Positions 41,234-50,902 of a stretch of DNA of 64,000 nt are shown here, piece by piece. The notes under the pieces were generated by a model. It was not told the origin of the DNA and searched no databases. It was given only the letters and a program-made list of their open reading frames with translations. A program made the position numbers and the translations under genes. The stretch comes from ZC4RG19 sp017577565 (GTDB taxonomy: Bacteria; Actinomycetota; Acidimicrobiia; Acidimicrobiales; VFJN01). Positions within the stretch are counted from its first letter, which is position 1; each line of letters begins with the position of its first letter. The stretch lies in assembly GCA_047459075.1 (NCBI GenBank), contig VSCH01000013.1:1-64000 (forward strand). The letters are read 5' to 3'.

Positions 41234-44200
41234 TCAGGGGAGGTGGCGGGCGACGACCAGGGCGACGTCGTCGGAGGCGACGTCGTTGGGCCCGCGGTGG
41301 TCGAGGAGCTCGTCGGCCAGCTCCTCGGCCGTCGTCGCCGCGGTGGCTCGCAGCGTGTCGGCCAGCGTCGCCACCGACACGTCGATGGCGGTGTCGCGCC
41401 GCTCGATCAGCCCGTCGGTGTAGATGACCAGCGTCGAGCCGGCGGGGAAGGGCAGGAAGCCCGGCGGCCGCGGCGTCAGCTCGATGCCGAGCACCGAGTG
41501 GCGACCGCCGGTGAGGATGTCGACCGAGCCGCCCGGCCGGCGGACGAGCGGCGGCAGGTGGCCGGCGGTCACGTAGCTGAGCGTCCCGGCGCGGGGGTCG
41601 ACGACGGCGATGAGCACCGTCGCGTAGCCGAGGTCGTCGCGCACCATGACCTCGGAGGTGCGCACGAGGATGTCGGGCAGCGGGGTGCCGCCGGCGGCCA
41701 GCGTGTGCACGACCGTGCGCACCTGGGTCATCTTGGCGACGGCCGGCACGCCGTGGCCGGTCACGTCGCCGACGACGAGGCACAGCCGCCCGCCCGGCAG
41801 CGTCAGCGCGTCGTACCAGTCGCCGCCCATGCCGACCGACGGCGCGGCGGGGCGGTAGCGGGCGGCCACGTCGAGGCCCTCCACCTCCGGCAGGCGGACG
41901 ACGACCGAGCGCTCCAGGTCGCTGCGGACCTGGTGCTCGGCGTCGAACAGCCGCGACCGCTCCGCCGACTGGGCACACAGCTCGGCGACGACCCGCACCC
42001 GCTCGGCGAGCGCCTCGTCGAAGCGGGGCGGGTGGCGCCACAGCACGACGAGCACGCCGACCGGCTCGCCGTCGGAGGCCAGCAGCGGGGCGCAGGCGCC
42101 GGCCCGCACCCCGGCGTGGTCGAGGGCGGCGGCCAGCTCGCGGTCGGGGACGGCGGCGGTGGACGGGAAGGTGACCAGCTCCCGGCGCCGGATGGCGAGG
42201 AGGGCGGGGAAGTCGCTGTCCAGCGGCACGACCGGCTCGCGCAGCGCCGCCCGCACGGCCGGCGAGTCGGGGAGCAGCAGGTGGAGGTCCTCGCCCTCGA
42301 CGACGCCGACCATGGCCAGGTCGGCGTCCAGCACCGGCGTCGCCTCGGCGATGATCGTGCGGCCGACGTCGTCGAAGGTGCGGGCCGCCGACAGGAGGCC
42401 GGCCAGGGTGGCCAGGGCCGAGGACCGGGCGTGGTCGCGGTCGGTCTGGCGGGCTCGCTGGAGGCTCGAGGCGCAGATGTCGGCGGTGATGCGCAGGTCG
42501 TCGACCAGCTCGGCGGTGAAGCGGCGGGGCGCGTCCCACGCCAGGCTGAGCACGCCGAGGGACCGGCCGTCCTCGTCGTGGAGGGGCAGGCAGGCGAGGG
42601 CCGCCAGGCCGTGCGCCCGCATGAGCTGCTCGTGCTCGGGGAAGCGGGCGGCCACGGCGTCGAGGTCGCCGAGCAGCACCGGCGCGTCGTCGAGCAGGGC
42701 GGCGACGACCGGCCACCGGCGGTCGGGCGGGCGCACGGTGAGGTGGTCGTCGGGGACGTCCTCGTCGCCGTGGACGACCCGCAGCGCGGCGCCGTCGTCG
42801 GACAGCAGCGCGATGTCGGCGGAGGTGGCGCCGGGGACGTCGGCCGCCCGCCCGGCCAGCGTCCGGGCGACCTGGTCCGTGGTGGCCGCGGTGGCGGCCG
42901 CCTCGGCCAGGCCGGCGAGCAGCCGGCTGGACACGGCGTCCGACCGGGCGCGGTCGCTCAGCCGGGCCCGGGCCAGCGTCTGGGCGCACATCTCGGTGAC
43001 GGTGGTCAGGCCGGCGAGGGTCAGCTCGTCGGGCGGGGCGCCGGCCGGCCAGGCGACGGTCAGCGCGGCGCCGTCCCCGTCGGGCGACGACCCGACCTCC
43101 CGCCGGATCACGACCTCGCGCGCCTCGGGCGACGGCTCGTCGCCGTCCGGGGCGCCCGGCGGCGCCGAGCGGGTCGGGGCGGTGGTGCCGGGCAGCTCCA
43201 GCTCCGCCCACCGGGCGCCGAGCGCCGCGGGCACCTCCGCCCGCACGACGGCGGCCAGGTCGTCGACCGATCCGGCGGCCGCCAGCGACCGGCCGAGCGA
43301 GGCGATGCCCTCGAGCAGCTCGACGTGCCGGGTGACGTCGCGCCGGTGGCGCTGGGCCCGCCGCCCGAGCAGCGCCAGCGCCACGGCCAGCGCGGCGGAC
43401 CCGGCGACGGTCACCGCCGGCCCGGCGAGCGAGACCGACTGGCGGTCGTCGACGGTGACGAGCCACTCCCGGCCGGCGACGCGGCGCCGCACGGTGACAC
43501 CGCTGCCGGGGGCGGGGTCCGACTCGGCGAGCGTCCGCCCGCTGTCGGGGTCGTCGATGCGGATGCCGACCGGGTCGCCCACGTTCCGCTCGACCGCGTC
43601 GAGCACGCCGGTGCCCACGAGGCCGGAGGTGACGTAGCCCACGATCGCCGCGCGCCGGTCGACCACGGTGCCGGGCGGCCGGCCCGTGCGGTACAGCGGG
43701 TGGGCGACGAAGACGGCCGGCTCACCGGACGGGACGGCCGAGATGATGCCGCTCACCGCGGTGTCGCCCGAGTCGCGGGCCGCCAGCATCGTGGCCCGGC
43801 GGACGCCGTCACCGGTGAGGTCGACACCGACCAGGGAGGCGGTCGTCTCCAGGTCCGGCGGCGACACCGCCCGCACCACCAGGTGCCGGTCCCGGCGCTC
43901 GGCCGGCGGCCCGTCGACCTCCTCCCGGATCGGCCCGCCGAGCTCGCGCTCGAGCGCCGGCCGCTGGTCGGCCGGGACCTCCAGCACGACGGCCAGGGCC
44001 CGGAAGGGCGACGACTCGATGGCCGCCTCGGCGTAGGTGGCGAAGGCGTCGAGGTCGACCTCGCCGTCGGGTCCGACGAGGCTGTGCGCGCCCGCGACGG
44101 TGGCCGGCAGCTGCTCGAGGGTGGCGGTGACGACGTTGGCGGTCTGGTCGGCGACGAGGGCCTCCCGCTCGGCCGCCTGGTCGAGCGCGGCGCGGTGCAG

Positions 44201-44323
44201 CCCCACCGCGACGGCGACGCCGAGGACCAGCACGAGCGCCGCGGCCGCGTACCGGGGCCAGGCCGGGGCCGGTGCCGGGGCGCCGGGTCCGCCGATGGTG
44301 GCGCCGCGGCCCGGGGAGGTCAT
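41234..44323 (-). CDS. SpoIIE/PP2C phosphatase with CHASE and GAF domains
   Basis: A 1029-residue membrane-sensing phosphatase. An N-terminal helix (RYAAAALVLVLGVAVAVGL) precedes an extracytoplasmic CHASE-like domain (TVAGAHSLVGPDGEVDLDAF), then a second helix near residue 300 (VTVAGSAALAVALALLG). A run of GAF-like domains follows, and the C-terminal 240 residues are a PPM phosphatase: VGMGGDWYDALTLPGG, CLVVGDVTGHGVPAVAKM, LVIYTDGLIERRD, DVASDDVALVVARHLP. It should dephosphorylate STAS proteins in partner-switching. ATG 44323 overlaps the STAS stop (ATGA), confirming the link. Confidence 0.92.
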   Translation of the reverse strand: MTSPGRGATIGGPGAPAPAPAWPRYAAAALVLVLGVAVAVGLHRAALDQAAEREALVADQTANVVTATLEQLPATVAGAHSLVGPDGEVDLDAFATYAEAAIESSPFRALAVVLEVPADQRPALERELGGPIREEVDGPPAERRDRHLVVRAVSPPDLETTASLVGVDLTGDGVRRATMLAARDSGDTAVSGIISAVPSGEPAVFVAHPLYRTGRPPGTVVDRRAAIVGYVTSGLVGTGVLDAVERNVGDPVGIRIDDPDSGRTLAESDPAPGSGVTVRRRVAGREWLVTVDDRQSVSLAGPAVTVAGSAALAVALALLGRRAQRHRRDVTRHVELLEGIASLGRSLAAAGSVDDLAAVVRAEVPAALGARWAELELPGTTAPTRSAPPGAPDGDEPSPEAREVVIRREVGSSPDGDGAALTVAWPAGAPPDELTLAGLTTVTEMCAQTLARARLSDRARSDAVSSRLLAGLAEAAATAATTDQVARTLAGRAADVPGATSADIALLSDDGAALRVVHGDEDVPDDHLTVRPPDRRWPVVAALLDDAPVLLGDLDAVAARFPEHEQLMRAHGLAALACLPLHDEDGRSLGVLSLAWDAPRRFTAELVDDLRITADICASSLQRARQTDRDHARSSALATLAGLLSAARTFDDVGRTIIAEATPVLDADLAMVGVVEGEDLHLLLPDSPAVRAALREPVVPLDSDFPALLAIRRRELVTFPSTAAVPDRELAAALDHAGVRAGACAPLLASDGEPVGVLVVLWRHPPRFDEALAERVRVVAELCAQSAERSRLFDAEHQVRSDLERSVVVRLPEVEGLDVAARYRPAAPSVGMGGDWYDALTLPGGRLCLVVGDVTGHGVPAVAKMTQVRTVVHTLAAGGTPLPDILVRTSEVMVRDDLGYATVLIAVVDPRAGTLSYVTAGHLPPLVRRPGGSVDILTGGRHSVLGIELTPRPPGFLPFPAGSTLVIYTDGLIERRDTAIDVSVATLADTLRATAATTAEELADELLDHRGPNDVASDDVALVVARHLP

Positions 44324-44640
44324 TCGCGCGACAGCCACGCGTCGACGTCGGTCAGGTCCAGGAGCCGGGCCACCTGGGCGGGGACCTCGCGCAGGACCAT
44401 GGGGACGCCGGCCTCGTCGGCGAGGCGCCGGATGTCGAGCAGGGCGCCGAGGCCGCTCGAGTCGCAGAAGGTCACGCCGCCGAGGTCGAGGGCGAGGCGG
44501 GGCGGGGGCGGCCCGTCGCGCAGCGCGGCGCCGACCTCCTCGACGAGCGCGGCGCGGACGGTGATGTCGAGCTCGCCCGACACGCGCACGACGAGCTCCT
44601 CCGAGCTCCGTGCCACGTCGGTGTGGAAGGCCTGAGGCAT
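44320..44640 (-). CDS. STAS-domain anti-sigma-factor antagonist (phosphorylatable)
   Basis: A 106-residue STAS protein, ATG 44640. The N-terminal strand is ELVVRVSGELDITVRA and the phosphorylation loop is VTFCDSSGLGALLDI, with the usual Ser at residue 61 or 62 of D-S-S-G. It is the expected substrate of the SpoIIE phosphatase encoded just downstream, with which it is translationally coupled. When unphosphorylated it would bind an anti-sigma factor. Confidence 0.93.
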   Translation of the reverse strand: MPQAFHTDVARSSEELVVRVSGELDITVRAALVEEVGAALRDGPPPPRLALDLGGVTFCDSSGLGALLDIRRLADEAGVPMVLREVPAQVARLLDLTDVDAWLSRE

Positions 44641-44822
44641 GGCTACCTGTGTGGTCGCGCCGGCTCCGCCGGTTCGGGCTGCCGAATTCTGCCCCAGCGG
44701 CGTCGCCTCGGCCACACCTCGCGTGGCGCGCCGGCCCCTGACCGTCGCACCGGGTGCGTACGCTCGTTCGCACGCCGCGGGGCGTCCCCCGCCGGGTCGC
44801 CGCCACGAGGGAGGATCGCACG

Positions 44823-46118
44823 ATGCAGCAGGGCCCGTCCGCCGACGCCGGTGGGGCCGCCACCGACACGCTCGTCGAGGCCGCGGTGGCCGCGGCGGTC
44901 GCCGGCGCCGCCTCGTCGCACCTCGACGCGCTCGTGCGCCGGGGCGCCGCCGGCGACGGCGCCCTCGAGGTCGACCGGGCGCTGGGCCGGGTGCTGGTCG
45001 AGGGCGTGGCCGGCGCCTGGCGCCGGGGCTGGCAGCCGGCCGACCTGCACCGCGTCGTCGAGCGCCGGGCCGGCCGGCGGCACGCGCGGCTGGCGGCGGT
45101 GGCCATCGGGCGCGAGGCGCAGCGCCACCCCGAGCGGGCCCTCCCGCCCCGGTGGCGGCTGCAGCTCGACGCCATCGGCGCCGACCGGCGCCGGTCCGCG
45201 GGTGCCGTGGGGTGGGTGGTGGCGGCCGCCGGCGGTGGGCGGGGCGGCGACCGCGTGCGGCGTGCCGTCGAGGTGGCGGTGGCCACGGCGGCGTTGGTGC
45301 GGTCGCTGCCGCCGCTGCCGCTGCTGGGCCCGGTCCCCGGCCGGCCGGGCGCGACGGACGCCGGTCCGGGCCCCGGGCCGGTGGGCGCCGGCGCCGACGC
45401 GGCACCGGGCGTCGACCCCCGGGTGCTGCGCAAGGTCACGGCGCTGCTGGCCAAGGCCGAGTCGACCACCTTCGCCGGCGAGGCCGAGGCGCTCACCGCC
45501 AAGGCCCAGCAGCTGATGACCCGCCACGCGCTCGACCGGGCGCTCCTCGACGCCCACCGGGGGGCGGGGCCCCGGGTCGCGGGCCGGCGCATCGGCATCG
45601 ACGACCCCTACGCCCGGGCCCGCTTCCTGCTGCTGGACGCCGTGGCCGAGGCCAACCGCTGCCGGGCGGTGTGGACGCGCCAGTGGTGGTTCGCCACGGT
45701 CTTCGGCGACGAGGCCGACCTCGACGCCGTCGAGCTGCTGTTCACGTCGCTGCTGGTGCAGGCCACCCGGGCCATGGTCGCCGAGCGCCCACCCGCCGCA
45801 TCGCCGGGGGCGACGCGCTCGTTCCGCCAGTCGTTCCTCGTCGCCTTCGCCGGCCGCATCGCCGAGCGGCTCGCCCGGGCGGCCGGCGACGAGGTCGCCC
45901 GCCGGGGCGACGGCGGCGGCGCCCTCGTGCCGCTGCTCCAGGCGCGGCGCGACGCGGCCGAGGCCGCGCTGCGGGCCGCGTTCCCCGACGTCCGCACGAC
46001 CCGGGTGACGGCGCGGGACCGGGCGGGCTGGGCGGCCGGGGTGCGGGCCGCCGACCGGGCCGAGCTCGACGCCACCCGGGTGCTCGCCGACCGCGACCCC
46101 CGTCAGCTCGGCCGGTGA
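44823..46118 (+). CDS. DUF2786 domain protein
   Basis: A 431-residue protein, ATG with GGGAGGATC upstream. The first half is poorly conserved with Ala/Gly/Pro-rich linkers. The DUF2786 block begins near residue 202: KVTALLAKAESTTFAGEAEA then AKAQQLMTRHALDRALLD. After it come AEANRCRAVWTRQWWFATVF and FRQSFLVAFAGRIAERLARA. DUF2786 proteins have unknown function, sometimes proposed as DNA- or stress-associated. Divergent from the STAS/SpoIIE operon. Confidence 0.8.
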   Translation: MQQGPSADAGGAATDTLVEAAVAAAVAGAASSHLDALVRRGAAGDGALEVDRALGRVLVEGVAGAWRRGWQPADLHRVVERRAGRRHARLAAVAIGREAQRHPERALPPRWRLQLDAIGADRRRSAGAVGWVVAAAGGGRGGDRVRRAVEVAVATAALVRSLPPLPLLGPVPGRPGATDAGPGPGPVGAGADAAPGVDPRVLRKVTALLAKAESTTFAGEAEALTAKAQQLMTRHALDRALLDAHRGAGPRVAGRRIGIDDPYARARFLLLDAVAEANRCRAVWTRQWWFATVFGDEADLDAVELLFTSLLVQATRAMVAERPPAASPGATRSFRQSFLVAFAGRIAERLARAAGDEVARRGDGGGALVPLLQARRDAAEAALRAAFPDVRTTRVTARDRAGWAAGVRAADRAELDATRVLADRDPRQLGR

Positions 46119-46152
46119 CGGTCCCGGGTGGCCGCCGTGGCGGGCGGCGCGC

Positions 46153-47769
46153 TCAGGCCTGCCCGAGCGCCACCTTCGTGGCCCACGGGTAGTCGGCCTT
46201 GCCGCTGGGCGAGCGCTGCAGCACCTCGACCAGGTGCAGCTCCCGGGGCACCTTGTAGCCGGCGATCCGCTTGCGGCAGTGCTCCTGCACCGACTCGAGC
46301 GTCGGCGTCATCCCCGGCCGGGGCTGGACGACGGCGGCGACCCGCTGCCCCCAGCGCTCGTCGGGGACGCCCACCACGACGGCGTCGTAGACGGCGGGGT
46401 GCGACTTGATCGCCGCCTCGACCTCCTCCGGGTAGATCTTCTCGCCGCCGGAGTTGATCGACTGCGACCCGCGGCCCAGCAGGGTGATCGACCCGTCGGC
46501 CTCGACCGTGGCCATGTCGCCGGGGATGACGTAGCGGGTGCCGTCGACCTCGACGAAGGTCTCCGCGGTCTTGACCGGGTCGTTGAAGTAGCGCAGCGGG
46601 ATGTCGCCGGTGCGGGCGACCCGGCCCACGACGCCCGAGCCCGGCTCGACGGGCCGGAGGTCGTCGTCGAGGACGACGGTGCCCTCGACCGGCCGCACGG
46701 TCGGGCCGCCCTGCATCGCCGTGCGGCCCTTCTCCACGATGACGATGCCGTTGGCGCCGCCCTCCGACGAGCCGATGGCGTCGGTCATCACCAGGTTCGG
46801 GAACCGCTCGAGGAACTGGTCCTTGACCGAGGGCGAGAACACCGCCGCGGTGGACGACAGCGAGATCAGCGACGACAGGTCGCGCGTCGAGCTGGGCGGC
46901 TCGTCGAGCGCCTCGACCAGCGGCCGGCCCATGGCGTCGCCGGTGATCATGAGCGAGTTGACCTTCTCGGCCTCGACCAGGCGCCACACCTCGTGGGGGT
47001 CGAACTTGGCCATGAGGACGATGCGGTTGCCGAGGAAGCCCTGGCCCATGACCGCCCACTGGGTGGCGCCGTGCATGAGCGGGGCGACGGGCAGGAACGT
47101 CAGCGGGCCGCCCATGCGCTTGCCCCGCTCGGCCAGGTCCTCCGGGCGCTGGGCCCGCTCGCCCGTCAGCACGTCGATGCCGCCGCCGAGGGCGAAGAGC
47201 ACGTCCTCGTGGCGCCACACGACCCCCTTCGGCATGCCGGTCGTGCCGCCCGTGTAGAGGATGTAGAGGTCGTCGCCGGACCGGGGCGGGAAGTCGCGCT
47301 CGGGCGAGCCGTCGGCCATGGCCTGCTCGAAGCCGATCGCCGGGACCGGCCCCGGGGGGAGGTCGCCGCCGTCGGCCCCGATGACGACGCGGTGCTGCAG
47401 GTCGGGCAGGTGGTCGACGACGCCGTCGACCCGGTCCGTGAACTCGGCGTCGTGGACGAGGGCCTTGAGCTGGGCGTTGGAGAACAGGTAGGCGAGCTCG
47501 TCCTCGACGTAGCGGTAGTTGATGTTGATCCAGACGGCCCGGAGCTTGAAGACCGCCCACAGGGTCTCGACCCACTCGACCGAGTTGAGCCCGTAGATGC
47601 CGACGTGGTCGCCCGGGCCGATGCCGTGGGCGGCGAGGTGGTGGGCCAGCCGGTTGGCGCGCGCGTCCAGCTCCGAGAAGGTCCGCCGCTCGCCGTTGGC
47701 CACCAGGTACTCGCGGTCCGGCCAGGTGTCGGCCGCGTGCTCGAACAGGTCGGCCAGGTTGAACTCCAT
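46153..47769 (-). CDS. Acyl-CoA synthetase (AMP-forming), FadD19-like
   Basis: A 538-residue ANL-superfamily ligase. The P-loop LYILYTGGTTGMPKGVVW, the A4/A5 block TDAIGSSEGGANG, the adenylate block YVIPGDMATVEADGSITLLG and the C-terminal Lys in RSPSGKADYP are intact. The GDxA-to-GSQSINSGGEKIYPEEVE hinge is normal. Overall style (ININYRYVEDELAYLFSNA) matches steroid-side-chain acyl-CoA ligases. ATG 47769, divergent from a TetR gene that probably regulates it. Confidence 0.92.
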   Translation of the reverse strand: MEFNLADLFEHAADTWPDREYLVANGERRTFSELDARANRLAHHLAAHGIGPGDHVGIYGLNSVEWVETLWAVFKLRAVWININYRYVEDELAYLFSNAQLKALVHDAEFTDRVDGVVDHLPDLQHRVVIGADGGDLPPGPVPAIGFEQAMADGSPERDFPPRSGDDLYILYTGGTTGMPKGVVWRHEDVLFALGGGIDVLTGERAQRPEDLAERGKRMGGPLTFLPVAPLMHGATQWAVMGQGFLGNRIVLMAKFDPHEVWRLVEAEKVNSLMITGDAMGRPLVEALDEPPSSTRDLSSLISLSSTAAVFSPSVKDQFLERFPNLVMTDAIGSSEGGANGIVIVEKGRTAMQGGPTVRPVEGTVVLDDDLRPVEPGSGVVGRVARTGDIPLRYFNDPVKTAETFVEVDGTRYVIPGDMATVEADGSITLLGRGSQSINSGGEKIYPEEVEAAIKSHPAVYDAVVVGVPDERWGQRVAAVVQPRPGMTPTLESVQEHCRKRIAGYKVPRELHLVEVLQRSPSGKADYPWATKVALGQA

Positions 47770-47823
47770 CGGATCCCCCCTCGTGACGTGCGGGCCGGTG
47801 GGCCCCGCCGCCGGACCCAGTTT

Positions 47824-47837
47824 GTAGCGCACGTTAC
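47824..47837. promoter_or_regulatory. Near-palindrome between FadD and TetR genes
   Basis: GTAGCG-CA-CGTTAC matches its complement at 5 of 6 arm positions. It sits in the 79-91 bp divergent gap and is a candidate TetR operator. Confidence 0.45.
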
Positions 47838-47848
47838 GGATCGAGTCT

Positions 47849-48517
47849 ATGCTCGCCACCATGGCCCGGCCGCGCCAGGCGCGCAGCCTCGAGACCCGCA
47901 GCCGCCTGCTGGCCGCGGCCGCCGCGCTGATCGCCGAGCACGGCATCGACGGCGCCTCCGTCGACGCCATCGCCGAGCGGGCGGGGCGCACCTCGGGCTC
48001 GCTCTACGGGCAGTTCGGCAGCAAGGACGGCCTCGTCGTCGCCCTGCTCGACCAGTCCAAGGACGTCGTCGTCGAGCGCATCCTGGCCGAGATCGAGGGC
48101 GCCGCCACGATCGACGAGCGGCTGGCCGCGCTGTGGCGCAACGTCGTCGACCCGCCGCCCGAGGCCCGGGACTGGGTGCGGCTGGAGCACGAGCTGTGGA
48201 CCTGGGCCAACCGGCCGGGCAACGAGGCCGCCCGGGACCGGCTCGGCGCCCGCTACCGGGCGCAGTACGCGGCGGTGGCCGAGGCCCTCGCCGAGTGGGC
48301 GGCCGAGGGCCTGATCGACCTGCCGGGGCCGCCGGAGCGGGTCGCCACCGTCGTCGTGGCGACGCTCGTCGGCCTGGAGATGGCCGCCCGGCTCGACCGC
48401 GGGGCGGTCGACGAGGCGACCGCGGTGGCCACGCTGCGGCGCATCGTCGGCGCCTGCGACCGGCCGCCGGTGCCCGCCGGCGGCGCGCCCGTCCGTCACG
48501 CACGAGGGGGGAGCTGA
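47849..48517 (+). CDS. TetR-family regulator
   Basis: A 222-residue regulator. The helix-turn-helix is at LLAAAAALIAEHGIDGASVD, AIAERAGRTSGSLYGQFGSK. The C-terminal half is the ligand-binding bundle (LEHELWTWANRPGNEAARDR). Start may be ATG 47849 or 47861 (MARPRQARS). It is divergent from the FadD-like gene and overlaps the P450 gene at its end (TGATG), so it likely controls both. Confidence 0.9.
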   Translation: MLATMARPRQARSLETRSRLLAAAAALIAEHGIDGASVDAIAERAGRTSGSLYGQFGSKDGLVVALLDQSKDVVVERILAEIEGAATIDERLAALWRNVVDPPPEARDWVRLEHELWTWANRPGNEAARDRLGARYRAQYAAVAEALAEWAAEGLIDLPGPPERVATVVVATLVGLEMAARLDRGAVDEATAVATLRRIVGACDRPPVPAGGAPVRHARGGS

Positions 48518-49722
48518 TGGACCTGGCCGAGATCGACCTGCTCGAGGACACCTGGGCGCGCGGCGTGCCGCACGAGGCGTTCGCCCTCCTCCGGCGGGAG
48601 GCGCCGGTCTTCTGGCACCCCGAGCCCGACGGCCCGGGGTTCTGGGCGGTGACCCGCCACGCCGACGTCGTGGCCGTCAGCCGCGACCCGGCCACGTTCT
48701 CGTCCGAGCTGGGGGCCACCTTCATCGACACCCAGACCGACGAGGCGCTGGCCCAGCTGCGGCTGACGATCCTCAACATGGACCCGCCCCGCCACAACCG
48801 CTACCGGCGCCTGGTCAGCCGGGGGTTCACGCCCCGGATGATCGACCGCCTGGTGGCGACGATCGAGCGGCGGGCGGCGCGCATCGTCGACGAGGTCGTC
48901 GACCGGGGCGAGTGCGAGTTCGTCGAGGACGTGGCGGCCAAGCTGCCCCTGGAGATGATCTGCGAGATGATCGGCCTGCCCGAGGCCGACTGGCCGCGGA
49001 TGTTCGAGCTGTCCAACACGCTCGTCGGCTTCGACGACCCGGACCTGCGGGCCACCCCCGAGGAGGGGGAGGCGGCCGCGGCGGAGATCTACGCCTACTG
49101 CGACGCGGTCGCCGCCGACCGCCGGGCCAACCCCCGCGACGACCTGATGACCGCCCTGGTCCAGGCCGAGGTCGACGGTGAGCGCCTCACCGACCTGGAG
49201 CTGAACCTCTTCTTCGTCACGCTGGTGGTCGCCGGCAACGAGACGACCCGCAACCTGATCAGCCACGCCATGCTGGCGCTGATCGAGCACCCCGACCAGC
49301 TCCGGCGGCTGCGCGAGGACCCCGGCCTGTGGCCGACGGCGGTGGAGGAGATGCTGCGGTGGGGCACCTCCATCCACAACTTCCGCCGCACCGCCACCCG
49401 CGACACCGAGCTGCGGGGCCAGCGGATCGCCGCCGGCGACAAGGTCGTCATGTACTACATGTCGGCCAACCGGGACGAGGAGGTCTTCGAGGACCCGTTC
49501 CGGTTCGACGTCGGCCGCACGCCCAACGACCACGTGGCCTTCGGCGGCGGCGGGGTCCACTACTGCCTGGGCGCCAGCCTCGCCCGGGCCGAGATCCGGG
49601 CGATCATGCGCCAGCTCGTCGAGCGGCTCGACGACGTCCAGCTGGCCGGCGAGGTGCGCCGCCTGCGGTCGGACTTCGTGAACGGCATCAAGTCGATGCC
49701 CGTCACCTTCCGGGCCCGCTGA
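48517..49722 (+). CDS. Cytochrome P450 (second)
   Basis: A 401-residue P450 translationally coupled to the TetR gene. I-helix VTLVVAGNETTRNLISHAM, K-helix VEEMLRWGTSIHNFRRTATR (ExxR), heme loop FGGGGVHYCLGASLARAE with proximal Cys. Related to the first P450 in the SIHNF/PIHNM and YSSANRD/YMSANRD blocks. It probably oxidises a lipid or sterol side chain. The regulator upstream suggests independent control from the KstR-like sites. Confidence 0.92.
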   Translation: MDLAEIDLLEDTWARGVPHEAFALLRREAPVFWHPEPDGPGFWAVTRHADVVAVSRDPATFSSELGATFIDTQTDEALAQLRLTILNMDPPRHNRYRRLVSRGFTPRMIDRLVATIERRAARIVDEVVDRGECEFVEDVAAKLPLEMICEMIGLPEADWPRMFELSNTLVGFDDPDLRATPEEGEAAAAEIYAYCDAVAADRRANPRDDLMTALVQAEVDGERLTDLELNLFFVTLVVAGNETTRNLISHAMLALIEHPDQLRRLREDPGLWPTAVEEMLRWGTSIHNFRRTATRDTELRGQRIAAGDKVVMYYMSANRDEEVFEDPFRFDVGRTPNDHVAFGGGGVHYCLGASLARAEIRAIMRQLVERLDDVQLAGEVRRLRSDFVNGIKSMPVTFRAR

Positions 49723-49775
49723 GGGGCGGGTGCCGGGCCGGCCGCCCGGGCCGGCTCACGGTCTGGCACCGGGCC

Positions 49776-50240
49776 TCAGACGAGGTCGGGGTGCACGGGG
49801 ACCTGGCGCAGGACGACCCGGGTCTCGGTCTCGGCCACGCCCGCGTCGGCCTTCATGGCCATGAGCACGGCGTCGAGCTCGGCCGTGTCGCGGCAGCGCG
49901 CCCGCAGCAGGTAGTCGTGGGGGCCGGTCAGGTGGACCGCCTCGACGATGCAGGGCTGGCGGCCGAACCACCGCTCCAGCGCCTGCCGGTCGGCGCCCGG
50001 GTGGGCCCGGACGCCGATGACGGCGTCGAGCGGCCGGCCGGTGGCGGCCGGGGACAGGACCGCCCGGTAGCCGGTGACCACGCCCCGGCGCTCGAGGCGC
50101 CGCACCCGCTCGGAGGTGGCGCTGGTCGACAGCGCCACCCGCTCGGCGAGCTCCCGGATCGAGATCCGGCCATCCTCCACCAGCTCCCGGAGGATGCGCC
50201 GGTCGATGGCATCGAGCGCAGGACGATCTTCGGCAACCAC
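49776..50240 (-). CDS. Lrp/AsnC-family regulator
   Basis: A 154-residue regulator. HTH: LDAIDRRILRELVEDGRISI, then LAERVALSTSATSERVRRLE. The C-terminal RAM domain includes VIGVRAHPGADRQALERWFG and VEAVHLTGPHDYLLRARC. It should bind an amino acid and form dimers or octamers on DNA. Convergent with the P450 and divergent from the DUF-type gene at 50300. Confidence 0.92.
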   Translation of the reverse strand: MVAEDRPALDAIDRRILRELVEDGRISIRELAERVALSTSATSERVRRLERRGVVTGYRAVLSPAATGRPLDAVIGVRAHPGADRQALERWFGRQPCIVEAVHLTGPHDYLLRARCRDTAELDAVLMAMKADAGVAETETRVVLRQVPVHPDLV

Positions 50241-50299
50241 GGTCGGTAGTGTGGCAGATCAGGTGCCCATCCGGCGGAACGCCTGTCAGGCTGCCGCCC

Positions 50300-50764
50300 A
50301 TGGACGAGCGAGAGGCACGACGGCTGCTGGACGAGTTCGAGCGTCGCACCCTGCCCCGGGCGCGCTGGACCCACGAGGCCCACCTCGTCGTGTGCCGGCA
50401 GGTGCTGCGCCGCCTGGCCGACCCCGCCGCGGCGCTCGACCACCTGCGCCGGGCCATCCGCGCCTACAACGAGGCGACCGGCACGGCCAACACCGACACC
50501 GGCGGCTACCACGAGACCGTGACCGCCTACTACGTGGGTGCGGTCCACGCGCTGGTGGACCGGTCGCTCGACGAGCTGGTCGCCCACCCCGCGTGCTCCC
50601 GGGCCGCGCCGCTGTCCCACTGGAGCCGGGAGCGGCTCTTCTCGGTGGCGGCCCGCCGGCGGTGGGTGCCGCCCGACCTGGCGCCGCTGCCGTGGTGGAC
50701 GCCCGGCCCGGCCGGCACGAGCGGGGCGGAGCACGGCGCGCCCGCCGCGCAGCCGCTGGGGTGA
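50300..50764 (+). CDS. Conserved hypothetical protein (YNEAxGT-TGGYHET family)
   Basis: A 154-residue helical protein, ATG 50300. Signature pieces are RARWTHEAHLVVCRQVL, then LRRAIRAYNEATGTANTDTG, GYHETVTAYYVGAVHALVDR and SHWSRERLFSVAARRRWVPP. The conserved His, Asn and Glu positions suggest a metal or ligand site, but no function is known to me. It shares an intergenic region with the Lrp regulator, which may control it. Confidence 0.7.
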   Translation: MDEREARRLLDEFERRTLPRARWTHEAHLVVCRQVLRRLADPAAALDHLRRAIRAYNEATGTANTDTGGYHETVTAYYVGAVHALVDRSLDELVAHPACSRAAPLSHWSRERLFSVAARRRWVPPDLAPLPWWTPGPAGTSGAEHGAPAAQPLG

Positions 50765-50902
50765 CCCGCGCCGGCGGCGTTCACCGCGGCACGGGCCCGC
50801 ATGCCACACTCTGTGGTGGAGGGACCGCGTGATCGAGCTGCAGCGGGACAACCGGGACGGGAGGCGCGACGGTCCGACCTGCGACGCCCGCGAGGTGCTC
50901 CC

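Noticed and set aside
41243..44635. Long plus-strand frame of about 1130 codons
   Set aside because: Opposite the SpoIIE phosphatase gene, whose motifs are unambiguous.
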